11,172 nucleotides of DNA from Bacteroidia bacterium (GTDB lineage Bacteria > Bacteroidota > Bacteroidia > Bacteroidales > GCA-2748055): assembly GCA_030596245.1 (NCBI GenBank), contig JAUVKN010000114.1:1-11172 (forward strand), in the 5' to 3' direction. The stretch's first letter is position 1, and each line of letters begins with the position of its first letter. The notes below the pieces were generated by a model. That model had not been told where the DNA came from. It searched no databases and saw only the letters and a program-made list of their open reading frames with translations. The position numbers were made by a program, and so were the translations under genes. Below, one piece after another: positions 1 through 7,741 of this stretch.

Positions 1-317
1 TTCTGGTGGGTATTGCTGTAAATGACTCAATTATCCTGGTGGATGCAATCAACCAGTTCAGGAAGGATGGTATGAAATTAAAGGAGGCCATTGTGGCTGC
101 TGGTCAGCGTAGGATCAGACCCATCATAATGACCACACTGACAACGATTCTGGCTCTTTTTCCGCTGACGCTTGGATTTGGTGAAAGTGCCTCGCTGCGT
201 TCACCAATGGCGTGGGCAGTAATCGGGGGCCTTGTGACGTCAACAATGCTTACGCTGATAGTCATACCGTGTATTTATATGTTTTTTGGACAAATGGGGA
301 AAAGAGAAAAAAATTAG
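1..317 (+). CDS. RND efflux permease, C-terminal fragment (gene begins before the window)
   Basis: This is the last ~104 residues of an inner-membrane RND (HAE1/AcrB-like) proton-driven efflux permease, read in the frame beginning at base 3. A GTG at base 6 is internal and is not a start. The visible part covers TM10 to TM12. It has the TM10 motif VGIAVNDSIILVDAIN, the RIRPIIMTTLTTILALFPL segment that follows the TM10-11 loop in this family, and the last helix ending near IVIPCIYMFF, then a short basic tail (GKREKN) and a TAG stop. The TM10 position that is Lys940-Asn941 in AcrB reads Asn-Asp here. The next RND gene starts only 12 bases downstream, so the two are almost certainly co-transcribed, as in mdtB-mdtC-type tandem pumps. 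The family is confident; the substrate cannot be inferred. Confidence 0.93.
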   Translation, partial: LVGIAVNDSIILVDAINQFRKDGMKLKEAIVAAGQRRIRPIIMTTLTTILALFPLTLGFGESASLRSPMAWAVIGGLVTSTMLTLIVIPCIYMFFGQMGKREKN

Positions 318-329
318 AAAGTTTACTGA

Positions 330-3300
330 GTGAATAAACATTTTCTCATACAAAGGAAGGTCCTCATCTCAATGCTGTTTATCGCAGCAACCATGTTGGG
401 ATATATCTCCTGGAAACAGTTGAAAATGGAGATATTTCCCAATGCTGAGCTACCCATGCTCTATATACAGGTCAGCTCCCAGATCGAGGTCACCCCCGAA
501 TTTATGGAACAGGAGGCGATTATCCCTGTGGAGAGCATGGTGGCTGGTCTGGAGAACATTGAAAAAATCGAATCCACGGCTGGTAGACGGCAGGGGTTTG
601 TCCTGATCTCCTACGAGGAGCGGACCGATCTGAAATACGCCTATTTAAAACTGGATGAACAGATCACAGCTCTCAGAGGATCTCTTCCAGATTATTTTTC
701 GCTTCAGGTGGTAAAAATTGACCTGGAGTCGGCAGACAACACCCTGATGAGTCTTCAGGCCCGGGGGTCAGGGGGAATCGACCGGGTGCGAAATTATGTG
801 GATCAGTACATTACACCTGAACTGGAAAATATCGAAGGGGTGGCAACTGTTAATGTATTCGGAGGCCGTCAAAAGTCTGTGGATATTATCCTTGACAGGG
901 CAGCCTGCGACGCCTACAACATTGCACCCACCAGGGTAAGAACGATTCTCTCATCCAACATGAACCTTCGTCAATACGGAGGAGTAGTCAAAGAAGAGGG
1001 TAGACGGTACTTTATTTATCTCAATGCAGAATATGAGAACATTTCCCAAATCGAGGACCTGGTGGTGGGAAGAGGAAGAGATCCGGTTAAACTCAAGGAT
1101 ATTGCTGAAATCTTCTATGGAGAGAAGGAGGAGGAGACCATCAGCCGGGTCGATGGAAAGGATGCAGTTTCCCTCCAACTAATCAATGATGCTCAGGCCA
1201 ATATCATTGAGCTTTCACATAGTGTTCAGGAGCGGCTGAAGCAGTTGAACCGTGAGGGGAAACCCTTTGATATTGAGGTAATGATCCAGGAGAATTCGGC
1301 GGAACTCATGGAGGATAACATCAACCAGATCATTCGTCTGGCACTTACCGGTGCATTGCTGGCCATTTTCGTGCTCTGGGTATTTCTGCGAAATGTGAGG
1401 CTGGTCATCATTGTGGCGATGGCCATGCCTATTTCCATTTTTACAGCTTTCAATTTCTTCTTTGCTTTTGATATCTCCATCAATAGCCTGACCCTCATTG
1501 GAATTGCGCTTGCGGTGGGTATGTTATTGGATACATCGGTGGTGGTCCTTGAAAACATTTACCGTCTCAGAACCCTTGGGTACAAACCTGCTGAAGCTGT
1601 GATTCAGGGTACCGGTGAGGTATGGCGTTCCATTGTAGCTGCAACGGGAACGACCGTTGCGGTATTCATTCCATTTATTTTCTCCTCCGATTTCTTAATC
1701 CAGCTCCTGGGCAGGCACATTGGGGTTTCCATCATCTCAACACTGGTCGTATCGCTGTTTGTATCACTGCTCCTGATCCCCATGGCAGTCCATCTGATTC
1801 TCTCCCGAAGTGACCGGACTAAAAGGGAGGTCTACCAGGAAGTATCTCTTAATAACCGGCTTATCAGGATCTATTTGTCCCTGTTGAAAACAGCTTTAAG
1901 GAATCCGGCACCCACCATCATCGGGGTACTTGTCCTCTTTTTTGTCACCATTCTCGCGACCTTGTCAGTTTCAGTAAACCAGCTTTCAGAATTGGAAACC
2001 GATCAGGTGATCCTCTATGTGACCATGCCCACAGGTACTACACTGGAAACAACTGACAAGCTGGTAGCAGGAATGGAAGAGGCTCTGTCAGGCATTGAGG
2101 AGAAGAAGGAGGTAATCTCCAGGATCGAAGAAGAAGAGGCTACAGTAACCATTTTACTACAGGAAGATTACAGGAAGATAAACAACCGCTCTTTTGGTGA
2201 GATCCAATCGGAAGCCTATGATATGGTAAAAGATATGCCTGCTTCAGATATTAGTCTCACTGCCTCCACAGGGATGAGCGGCAATCGAGGAAATGGCGGC
2301 AGAGGTGGCAATCAGGCAGGTGATGCAGGTTTCCAGCAGTTAATGGGCATCGGTGAGGATGAGGAGTATATCGTCATGAAAGGACAGGACTTTCGCTTGT
2401 TGGTGGAGGTGGCTGAAGATGTACAATCTTACCTGGAGGAACTCGATAATATCAGCTCGGTCAGGCTCTCTGTCAGGGAGAACCAACCGGAGGTTCATAT
2501 CGATTTCAATACGCTGTTAATGAGTCAGTACGAAATTACCCAGAGCCAGGTAATGGGAGAGCTGAATACCTTTCAGAATGAGATTAACTCAGGTGTCAAC
2601 TTCAGGCAGGACAATGAAGAGTATGAGATTATAATCAAATTCAATGATGCAGTGGAAGGGGAGGATACGGAAGAAAAAACAATGGAGGATCTGGAATCAC
2701 TGTATATTCCTGATAGCGATGATGAGAACCTTTTCGAACTTCAAAGTATAGCAGACCTGTTTTACGCCAGTGGATTGCGTGATATTTCAAGGATCAATCA
2801 GGAGAAGCAGGTTGAGTTGCGTTATCAGTATGATGAGGATGTATACGACTCCAATGATCTCCTGGAATTTGCTCGAAGTGAGATCGAAGATGTGATTGCA
2901 AATTCCAATATTCCCTCCGGTGTAGCTGTGGAACTGGTCCAGGAAGATTCGGGTTTGGATGAGTTCAAATATATGTTTCTGATTGCGCTGATCCTGGTCT
3001 ATATGATCCTGGCCGCTATATTTGAATCCTTTGTTACACCTTTTGTTTTGCTCTTTTCCATCCCCCTGGCAGCCATCGGATCCTTCTTTCTGCTTACCAT
3101 TACCGGTGAGTCCCTTTTCAATGCCAATACCATCATGGGATTTCTCATCCTGCTGGGTGTTGTAGTGAACAACGGGATCATCCTCATCGATTTTATCAAT
3201 GTGTTGCGTCAGAAAGGGTATCGAAAAACGAGGGCCATTTTACTGGGTGGCTTATCAAGGGTGCGGCCCATTATTATTACTGCAGTAACCACATGTGCCG

Positions 3301-5042
3301 CCATGCTTCCTCTGGCCCTGGGAAATGCCGAATATGTCAAAGCGATTGGTCCACCATTTGCCATCACGGTCATTGGTGGATTGAGCCTGAGTACCCTGCT
3401 TACCCTGGTTTATATCCCCATGCTCTATAATGGCATTGAACAGGCCCTGACCTGGATCAGGAGTCTTAACCTTTTTGTGAAGTTGGCTTTGCTTCTGTTG
3501 GAACTGACAGGAATGATCCTGGTTTACCTTTACATACAAACGTTTATCTGGCAAATGGCTGGCGGATTGGTGGTTTTGGTTGGGATCCCGGTCGCTTACT
3601 GGTTTGTTTCAAATAGTCTGCGCAAGGCCAAAGAGTCAATTATTTCTGAAGAAGATTCTATTCATATACAGGTTTCCAATCTGGTGAAAATATATGGAAG
3701 AGAGAGTAAGACCATCAGAGATTTTAAGGCTGGGAATCGCATGTTGAAAATTGCTCAAACCCTTGAAAGAGCATTAAAACCCCGTTTGGAAGCATTGATC
3801 TGGCAATTGCCGCTGCTGGGTTTCCTTGTCTATTTTTCATGGTTCTACCTGATGAGCGGATTCTGGCAACTGGTATCATCTGTCGTTTTATACTACTATG
3901 TGATCCATATCATCAACGATTTTGTCAGGATTCGCAACAGCAGGGTATTGATCATCCTCATTGAATTTCTCCGGTATTCAGGTCCATTGCTGGTTTTATT
4001 CTTTTATCAGGCGAGATGGGCAAACCTGGCCATAACATTGCTGGCAGGCGGATTATGGTTCCTGATTATTGCCATAGGTCGTGTCTCCATTGTGGTAAAA
4101 AGGGAGCAGTTTGAGATCAAAGAAATACGCCCTGTCTACCGCTGGTTTGTCTGGTTTGTACGGCTGCTGCCCGGAATAGGTCAGCAAAGAGAACAGTTCA
4201 AAGCGCTTAAGGGTGTATCCCTCGAGATTGGAACAGGGATGTTCGGTTTGCTTGGTCCCAATGGGGCTGGGAAGTCCACAATGATCCGCATTATCTGTGG
4301 TATTTTGGAACAGAGTTATGGCAAGATATGGATCAACGGGATTGATACCCAGGAGAAGAGGGAAGAGTTACAGGGACTCATTGGATACCTGCCCCAGGAA
4401 TTTGGCATGTATGAGAACATGTCCTCCTACGCTTACCTGGACTATCTGGCTATGTTAAAAGGAATTACTGATCCGGCAAAACGCACAAAGAGGATCAGGG
4501 AGGTGTTGGAATCGGTCCACATGTGGGAGCATGGCAACATGAAGATAGGTTCCTATTCGGGTGGAATGAAACAGAGAATCGGGATCGCACAGGTACTGCT
4601 GCATCTTCCCCGCATCCTGGTGGTGGATGAACCTACTGCCGGACTTGATCCCCGGGAACGGATACGTTTCAGGAACCTTCTGGTAGAGCTGAGTCGAAGT
4701 CGGGTGGTGATCTTCTCCGCCCATATTATTGAGGATATCTCCAGCTCATGCAATACCATGGCGGTGATCAACAGGGGAGAGGTGCTCTTTAACGGAACCC
4801 CCACTGAGATGACAGAGTTAGCCAGGGGCAGGGTATGGAAGTCCTCCCTTCCTGCGGCAGAATTTGAGGAGGCGACAAAAGAGTTGCTTGTGGTCTATCA
4901 CATGCGCGACGGAAACAACATCAGGGCACGCTTCATCTCTGCTGAAAAGCCTTTCGACGATGCAGTGGAGGAGCATCCCCTGCTTGAGGATGCCTACCTC
5001 TGGTTATTACGCTCCGATAAAGAAAAGATTGCCAATCGTTAA
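330..5042 (+). CDS. RND efflux permease fused to a six-helix linker and an ABC ATPase domain
   Basis: One open frame of 1570 codons encodes two transport engines. Residues ~1-1040 are a full HAE1-type RND permease: TM1 at ~10-30, a first periplasmic porter domain, TM2-6 at ~330-500, TM7 at ~528-550, a second porter domain with a Gly-rich loop (648-667), and TM8-12 ending near 1035. TM4 has Asp401-Thr402 where AcrB has Asp407-Asp408, and TM10 has Asn947-Asn948 where AcrB has Lys940-Asn941. Residues ~1050-1250 hold six hydrophobic segments. Residues ~1270-1510 are an ABC ATPase of the CcmA/DrrA (ABC-2) type with Walker A GPNGAGKST (1309-1317), Q-loop Gln1356, signature SGGMKQ (1410-1415), Walker B Asp1433-Glu1434, D-loop Asp1440 and switch His1465, all intact. 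The even helix number leaves the ATPase in the cytoplasm. The start is GTG at 330, giving the usual RND N-terminus. The ABC-2 permease that follows is the likely partner. Confidence 0.93.
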   Translation: MNKHFLIQRKVLISMLFIAATMLGYISWKQLKMEIFPNAELPMLYIQVSSQIEVTPEFMEQEAIIPVESMVAGLENIEKIESTAGRRQGFVLISYEERTDLKYAYLKLDEQITALRGSLPDYFSLQVVKIDLESADNTLMSLQARGSGGIDRVRNYVDQYITPELENIEGVATVNVFGGRQKSVDIILDRAACDAYNIAPTRVRTILSSNMNLRQYGGVVKEEGRRYFIYLNAEYENISQIEDLVVGRGRDPVKLKDIAEIFYGEKEEETISRVDGKDAVSLQLINDAQANIIELSHSVQERLKQLNREGKPFDIEVMIQENSAELMEDNINQIIRLALTGALLAIFVLWVFLRNVRLVIIVAMAMPISIFTAFNFFFAFDISINSLTLIGIALAVGMLLDTSVVVLENIYRLRTLGYKPAEAVIQGTGEVWRSIVAATGTTVAVFIPFIFSSDFLIQLLGRHIGVSIISTLVVSLFVSLLLIPMAVHLILSRSDRTKREVYQEVSLNNRLIRIYLSLLKTALRNPAPTIIGVLVLFFVTILATLSVSVNQLSELETDQVILYVTMPTGTTLETTDKLVAGMEEALSGIEEKKEVISRIEEEEATVTILLQEDYRKINNRSFGEIQSEAYDMVKDMPASDISLTASTGMSGNRGNGGRGGNQAGDAGFQQLMGIGEDEEYIVMKGQDFRLLVEVAEDVQSYLEELDNISSVRLSVRENQPEVHIDFNTLLMSQYEITQSQVMGELNTFQNEINSGVNFRQDNEEYEIIIKFNDAVEGEDTEEKTMEDLESLYIPDSDDENLFELQSIADLFYASGLRDISRINQEKQVELRYQYDEDVYDSNDLLEFARSEIEDVIANSNIPSGVAVELVQEDSGLDEFKYMFLIALILVYMILAAIFESFVTPFVLLFSIPLAAIGSFFLLTITGESLFNANTIMGFLILLGVVVNNGIILIDFINVLRQKGYRKTRAILLGGLSRVRPIIITAVTTCAAMLPLALGNAEYVKAIGPPFAITVIGGLSLSTLLTLVYIPMLYNGIEQALTWIRSLNLFVKLALLLLELTGMILVYLYIQTFIWQMAGGLVVLVGIPVAYWFVSNSLRKAKESIISEEDSIHIQVSNLVKIYGRESKTIRDFKAGNRMLKIAQTLERALKPRLEALIWQLPLLGFLVYFSWFYLMSGFWQLVSSVVLYYYVIHIINDFVRIRNSRVLIILIEFLRYSGPLLVLFFYQARWANLAITLLAGGLWFLIIAIGRVSIVVKREQFEIKEIRPVYRWFVWFVRLLPGIGQQREQFKALKGVSLEIGTGMFGLLGPNGAGKSTMIRIICGILEQSYGKIWINGIDTQEKREELQGLIGYLPQEFGMYENMSSYAYLDYLAMLKGITDPAKRTKRIREVLESVHMWEHGNMKIGSYSGGMKQRIGIAQVLLHLPRILVVDEPTAGLDPRERIRFRNLLVELSRSRVVIFSAHIIEDISSSCNTMAVINRGEVLFNGTPTEMTELARGRVWKSSLPAAEFEEATKELLVVYHMRDGNNIRARFISAEKPFDDAVEEHPLLEDAYLWLLRSDKEKIANR

Positions 5043-5046
5043 AACT

Positions 5047-5760
5047 ATGTCAGGATTCAACTCCATACTGCGCAACTTTTACAACCTCTCAAGGTACAAC
5101 ATGAAGATTATCTTCGGGGGCAAGTTTATCTATTTTATCCTGGCGGCGCTCATTTTTTTCTTAGGTTTCGGGACTATTATTGCCCTGGATTCCAATGAGC
5201 TTAACATCTCAGATATGTACAGTCTGATTGCCTTTCCTGCCATCCTTCTTGTTTTCTATCCTTCGGTGTTCGGAATACAGAGCGACGCTGACCAGCGCAC
5301 CCTGGAGATCATTTTTGGTATTCCTGATTACAGGTACAAGGTATGGCTGGTCCGTTATGTGATGATCCTGGTCCTTGTATTCCTGTTGCTGATACCCTTT
5401 TCGGTGCTGGCCCACTGGGCATTGATCAGTTTTCCTATCCTTCCAATGATCCTCCAGCTGATGGTAATGGTATTTTTTGTATCGGCTTTGGGATTTAGCC
5501 TATCCACGCTGGTGAAGAATGGAAATGCTGCCGCAGTGATTATGGTCATCTTCGGGCTGGTGTTCCTGATCATGTCTGAAAATATAGAATATTCCAAATG
5601 GAATATTTTCCTGAATCCTTTCGAGATCCCCCGGGATATCAACGATATTGTGTGGCAGGAGACCATCAGGCAGAACAGGATCATCATGGGCATCATCAGT
5701 GTGGTCATGCTTCTGCTGGGGCTGCTGAACCTGCAGCAAAGAGAGAAGTTCCTGAGGTAG
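5047..5760 (+). CDS. ABC-2-type transporter permease, partner of the fused ATPase
   Basis: A 237-residue integral membrane protein with about six hydrophobic segments: IYFILAALIFFLGFGTII, IAFPAILLVFYPSVFGI, the stretch from VMILVLVFLLLIPF onward, LQLMVMVFFVSALGF, AVIMVIFGLVFLIM and IIMGIISVVMLLLGLL. A preceding amphipathic stretch (NSILRNFYNLSRYNMK) fits the cytoplasmic elbow helix of ABC-2 permeases. A short charged loop DADQRTLEIIFG after the second helix resembles the segment that contacts the ATPase in this class. The start is ATG at 5047, four bases after the stop of the RND-ABC fusion, which suggests translational coupling. The frame stays open upstream to 4864, but that part overlaps the ATPase coding region and is a shadow. 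At 237 residues it is about the size of a single ABC-2 half and would be expected to dimerise. The substrate is unknown. Confidence 0.88.
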   Translation: MSGFNSILRNFYNLSRYNMKIIFGGKFIYFILAALIFFLGFGTIIALDSNELNISDMYSLIAFPAILLVFYPSVFGIQSDADQRTLEIIFGIPDYRYKVWLVRYVMILVLVFLLLIPFSVLAHWALISFPILPMILQLMVMVFFVSALGFSLSTLVKNGNAAAVIMVIFGLVFLIMSENIEYSKWNIFLNPFEIPRDINDIVWQETIRQNRIIMGIISVVMLLLGLLNLQQREKFLR

Positions 5761-5838
5761 TCTGTACAACATTTATGCGATTCACCAATAATTCATTATC
5801 TTCTGCAGGTAAACAATTCCATTATGGAGCCACTCTAA

Positions 5839-7008
5839 ATGAGCTCAATCCGTCTGAAGTCCATTGATATATTAAGGGCACTGACCATGCTTCTGATGAT
5901 TTTTGTAAATGACCTCTGGACCCTCACAAATATCCCGGAATGGCTTGGCCATAAAGCTGCACATGAGGATGGCATGGGACTGGCCGATGTGGTATTCCCC
6001 GCTTTCCTGTTAATTGTGGGACTCTCCATTCCCCACGCCATCAGGTCCAGATTCAAAAAAGGGGATACAAAAGTTCAGATTCTATGGCACATATTTGAAC
6101 GCTCACTGGCCCTGTTGATCATGGGGGTGTTTATGGTAAACCTGGAGAACATAGACGCGGAAAAACTCCTGTTTAGTAAATATATCTGGCAGATCCTGAT
6201 GGCCCTCGCATTTTTCCTGATCTGGAATATATACAAGGGTAAAATATTTGGAAAAATCCGACCCATGGCCATGAAAGGAGCCGGATGGGCCATCCTGATC
6301 TTCCTGGCAGCTGTCTATGTGGGACCGGGTGATGGAAGCTACCACTGGATGCGGTTGCACTGGTGGGGGATCCTGGGGCTTATTGGATGGGGTTACATGT
6401 TAAGTGCACTGGTTTACCTGGGACTGGGCAACCGGCCGGGTTGGATTGCAGTTATTTGTGGATTGCTCCTTCTGATGAATGTCAATGAATTTGCCACTCC
6501 CTTTAGTTTTAGTATAAAACTGGTGGTAGGTGCTTCAAATTATGCCAGTGTCATGTGTGGTGTACTGGTCACCTCAATCATGATCAGGCTCAGGGAGAAG
6601 GAGAAGATGCACAACCTGGTGCCAGTGTTGATCGGATTGGCGGCAATCCTCATGTTGTTCGGTTACCTGACCCGGCCCGCCTGGGGAATCTCCAAAATTA
6701 TGGCCACCCCTTCCTGGACCGCCATCTGTGCAGGAATCACTTCACTCTCCTTTGCTGTATTGTACCTGCTGGCCGATAAACTGGGGATAACGCGTTGGGC
6801 CGATCTGATCGCACCAGCCGGCTATAGCACCCTCACCTGTTACCTGGTGCCGTATTATCTCTATGCAATAGCCGCAGTGGCAGGCCTCTCCCTGCCGGAT
6901 ATGCTGACTACCGGATGGATCGGGATCCTGAAATCAATCCTGTTTTCCATCCTGATTATTCAGTTAACCGGACTGCTTGGTAAGATTAATATCCGGCTAA
7001 AGATCTGA
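5839..7008 (+). CDS. COG4299/DUF5009 membrane protein, heparan-alpha-glucosaminide N-acetyltransferase-like
   Basis: A 389-residue inner-membrane protein with about ten hydrophobic segments. The N-terminus RLKSIDILRALTMLLMIFVN and the following block HEDGMGLADVVFPAFLLIVG match the signature of the HGSNAT/NagX (COG4299) family, as does KIMATPSWTAICAGI at ~287-301. Known members (human HGSNAT) move an acetyl group from cytosolic acetyl-CoA across the membrane to an amino sugar through a His in the first non-cytosolic loop; His42 (or His38) sits in that loop here. A role in acetylating a periplasmic sugar or peptidoglycan fragment is inference. The start is ATG 5839, with a GGAG nine bases upstream (5826-5829), one of the few Shine-Dalgarno-like sequences in the window. 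The 78-base gap after the ABC permease makes membership of the efflux operon uncertain. Confidence 0.85.
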   Translation: MSSIRLKSIDILRALTMLLMIFVNDLWTLTNIPEWLGHKAAHEDGMGLADVVFPAFLLIVGLSIPHAIRSRFKKGDTKVQILWHIFERSLALLIMGVFMVNLENIDAEKLLFSKYIWQILMALAFFLIWNIYKGKIFGKIRPMAMKGAGWAILIFLAAVYVGPGDGSYHWMRLHWWGILGLIGWGYMLSALVYLGLGNRPGWIAVICGLLLLMNVNEFATPFSFSIKLVVGASNYASVMCGVLVTSIMIRLREKEKMHNLVPVLIGLAAILMLFGYLTRPAWGISKIMATPSWTAICAGITSLSFAVLYLLADKLGITRWADLIAPAGYSTLTCYLVPYYLYAIAAVAGLSLPDMLTTGWIGILKSILFSILIIQLTGLLGKINIRLKI

Positions 7009-7060
7009 AGTGTGATTAAATTTAATTATTTTAGTAAATACTTAAATTGGTAACCTGTTC

Positions 7061-7729
7061 ATGCGTTTTTCTCTACAGCCCGAGCCGCGTCCCGAGCAGA
7101 GGATGCGAACCATAAGTATCGATGAAGTGCTTTCCCTGGGGGAGAAACTACCTGGGGACCGCCCTCAGCTGGAGTATTATTTCTCTCCCACAAAGAGAGA
7201 GGCTTTCGTGAAGGATTACCTTCACTACCTGAATAGTGGACTGCTTGATGCAAAGCATGGGAAGCTGGACATCGACCTCTACCTTGTTTTTGTACTTTCG
7301 TTTCAGTTTACAGCACCGTTGCTGGAGATTTCTGCAGAAAAGGAGTTGGGATTATTTTACAAGCTGCTTCTGAAAACTTATCAGATTGAGGAAATCGACA
7401 TAAACCTCAATTTTAACATGGATTCCCATAAAAGCGGAATGGTAAGTGAACAGGAAGCCATTAATGCTTTTCGGGACGAATTGGAAGATACGTACAACGG
7501 CATCAGGGAAGTCAAAGAGAGTGTACAGAAACGATTGAAAAATGATGCCATCAAAGCCATAATGAAATGGCAGAGAGACCGGAGTATCCCTGCCCTGGCT
7601 GAAGCATTTGGGCGTTCAATTGTTATTCCTTCGTTCTTCTCCTTTATGGATAAGAAAATGATAAGCTTTTACAGGGGTACCACCCATGGGATTTCCTACC
7701 AGGTAGCAGTCCCTGAGGAACTTGAATAA
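7061..7729 (+). CDS. Hypothetical protein, 222 residues, unrecognised
   Basis: I do not recognise this protein. It has no signal peptide and no clear transmembrane segment, so it is probably cytoplasmic. The N-terminal half mixes charged and hydrophobic stretches (YYFSPTKREAFVKDYLHYL, then LDIDLYLVFVLSFQF). The middle (~125-175) is strongly charged and likely helical (AFRDELEDTYNGIREVKESV, QKRLKNDAIKAIMKWQRDR). The C-terminal part ends in a probable strand pair around MISFYRGTTHGISYQVAV. ATG 7061 gives 222 residues; ATG 7103, preceded by AGAGG, gives 208 residues beginning MRTISIDEV and is an equally plausible start. It follows a very AT-rich 52-base gap that may hold a promoter, and ends 12 bases before the Tat aldo/keto reductase, so the two are probably co-transcribed. 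Frame integrity and position support a real gene; the function is unknown. Confidence 0.7.
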   Translation: MRFSLQPEPRPEQRMRTISIDEVLSLGEKLPGDRPQLEYYFSPTKREAFVKDYLHYLNSGLLDAKHGKLDIDLYLVFVLSFQFTAPLLEISAEKELGLFYKLLLKTYQIEEIDINLNFNMDSHKSGMVSEQEAINAFRDELEDTYNGIREVKESVQKRLKNDAIKAIMKWQRDRSIPALAEAFGRSIVIPSFFSFMDKKMISFYRGTTHGISYQVAVPEELE

Positions 7730-7741
7730 TGCCATATATCT

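Noticed and set aside
3660..3720. Linker read as a true type IV ABC exporter transmembrane domain
   Set aside because: The exporter-like loop follows two helices and precedes four, the reverse of the 4+2 arrangement expected, and the ATPase is of the ABC-2 type; kept only as a resemblance.
4864..5046. Upstream extension of the ABC permease frame to ATG 4864
   Set aside because: It overlaps the end of the ATPase gene in another frame, and its residues do not resemble a permease N-terminus; ATG 5047 fits family length and operon spacing.
5588..5607. Perfect inverted repeat AATATTCC / GGAATATT with a four-base loop
   Set aside because: It lies inside the ABC permease coding region, has AT-rich 8-bp arms and no T-run, and is explained by the codons; chance is the simplest reading.
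5824..5838. Tiny frame ATG GAG CCA CTC TAA abutting the start of the acetyltransferase-like gene
   Set aside because: Four codons are expected by chance; it contains the GGAG that more likely serves as ribosome binding site for ATG 5839.
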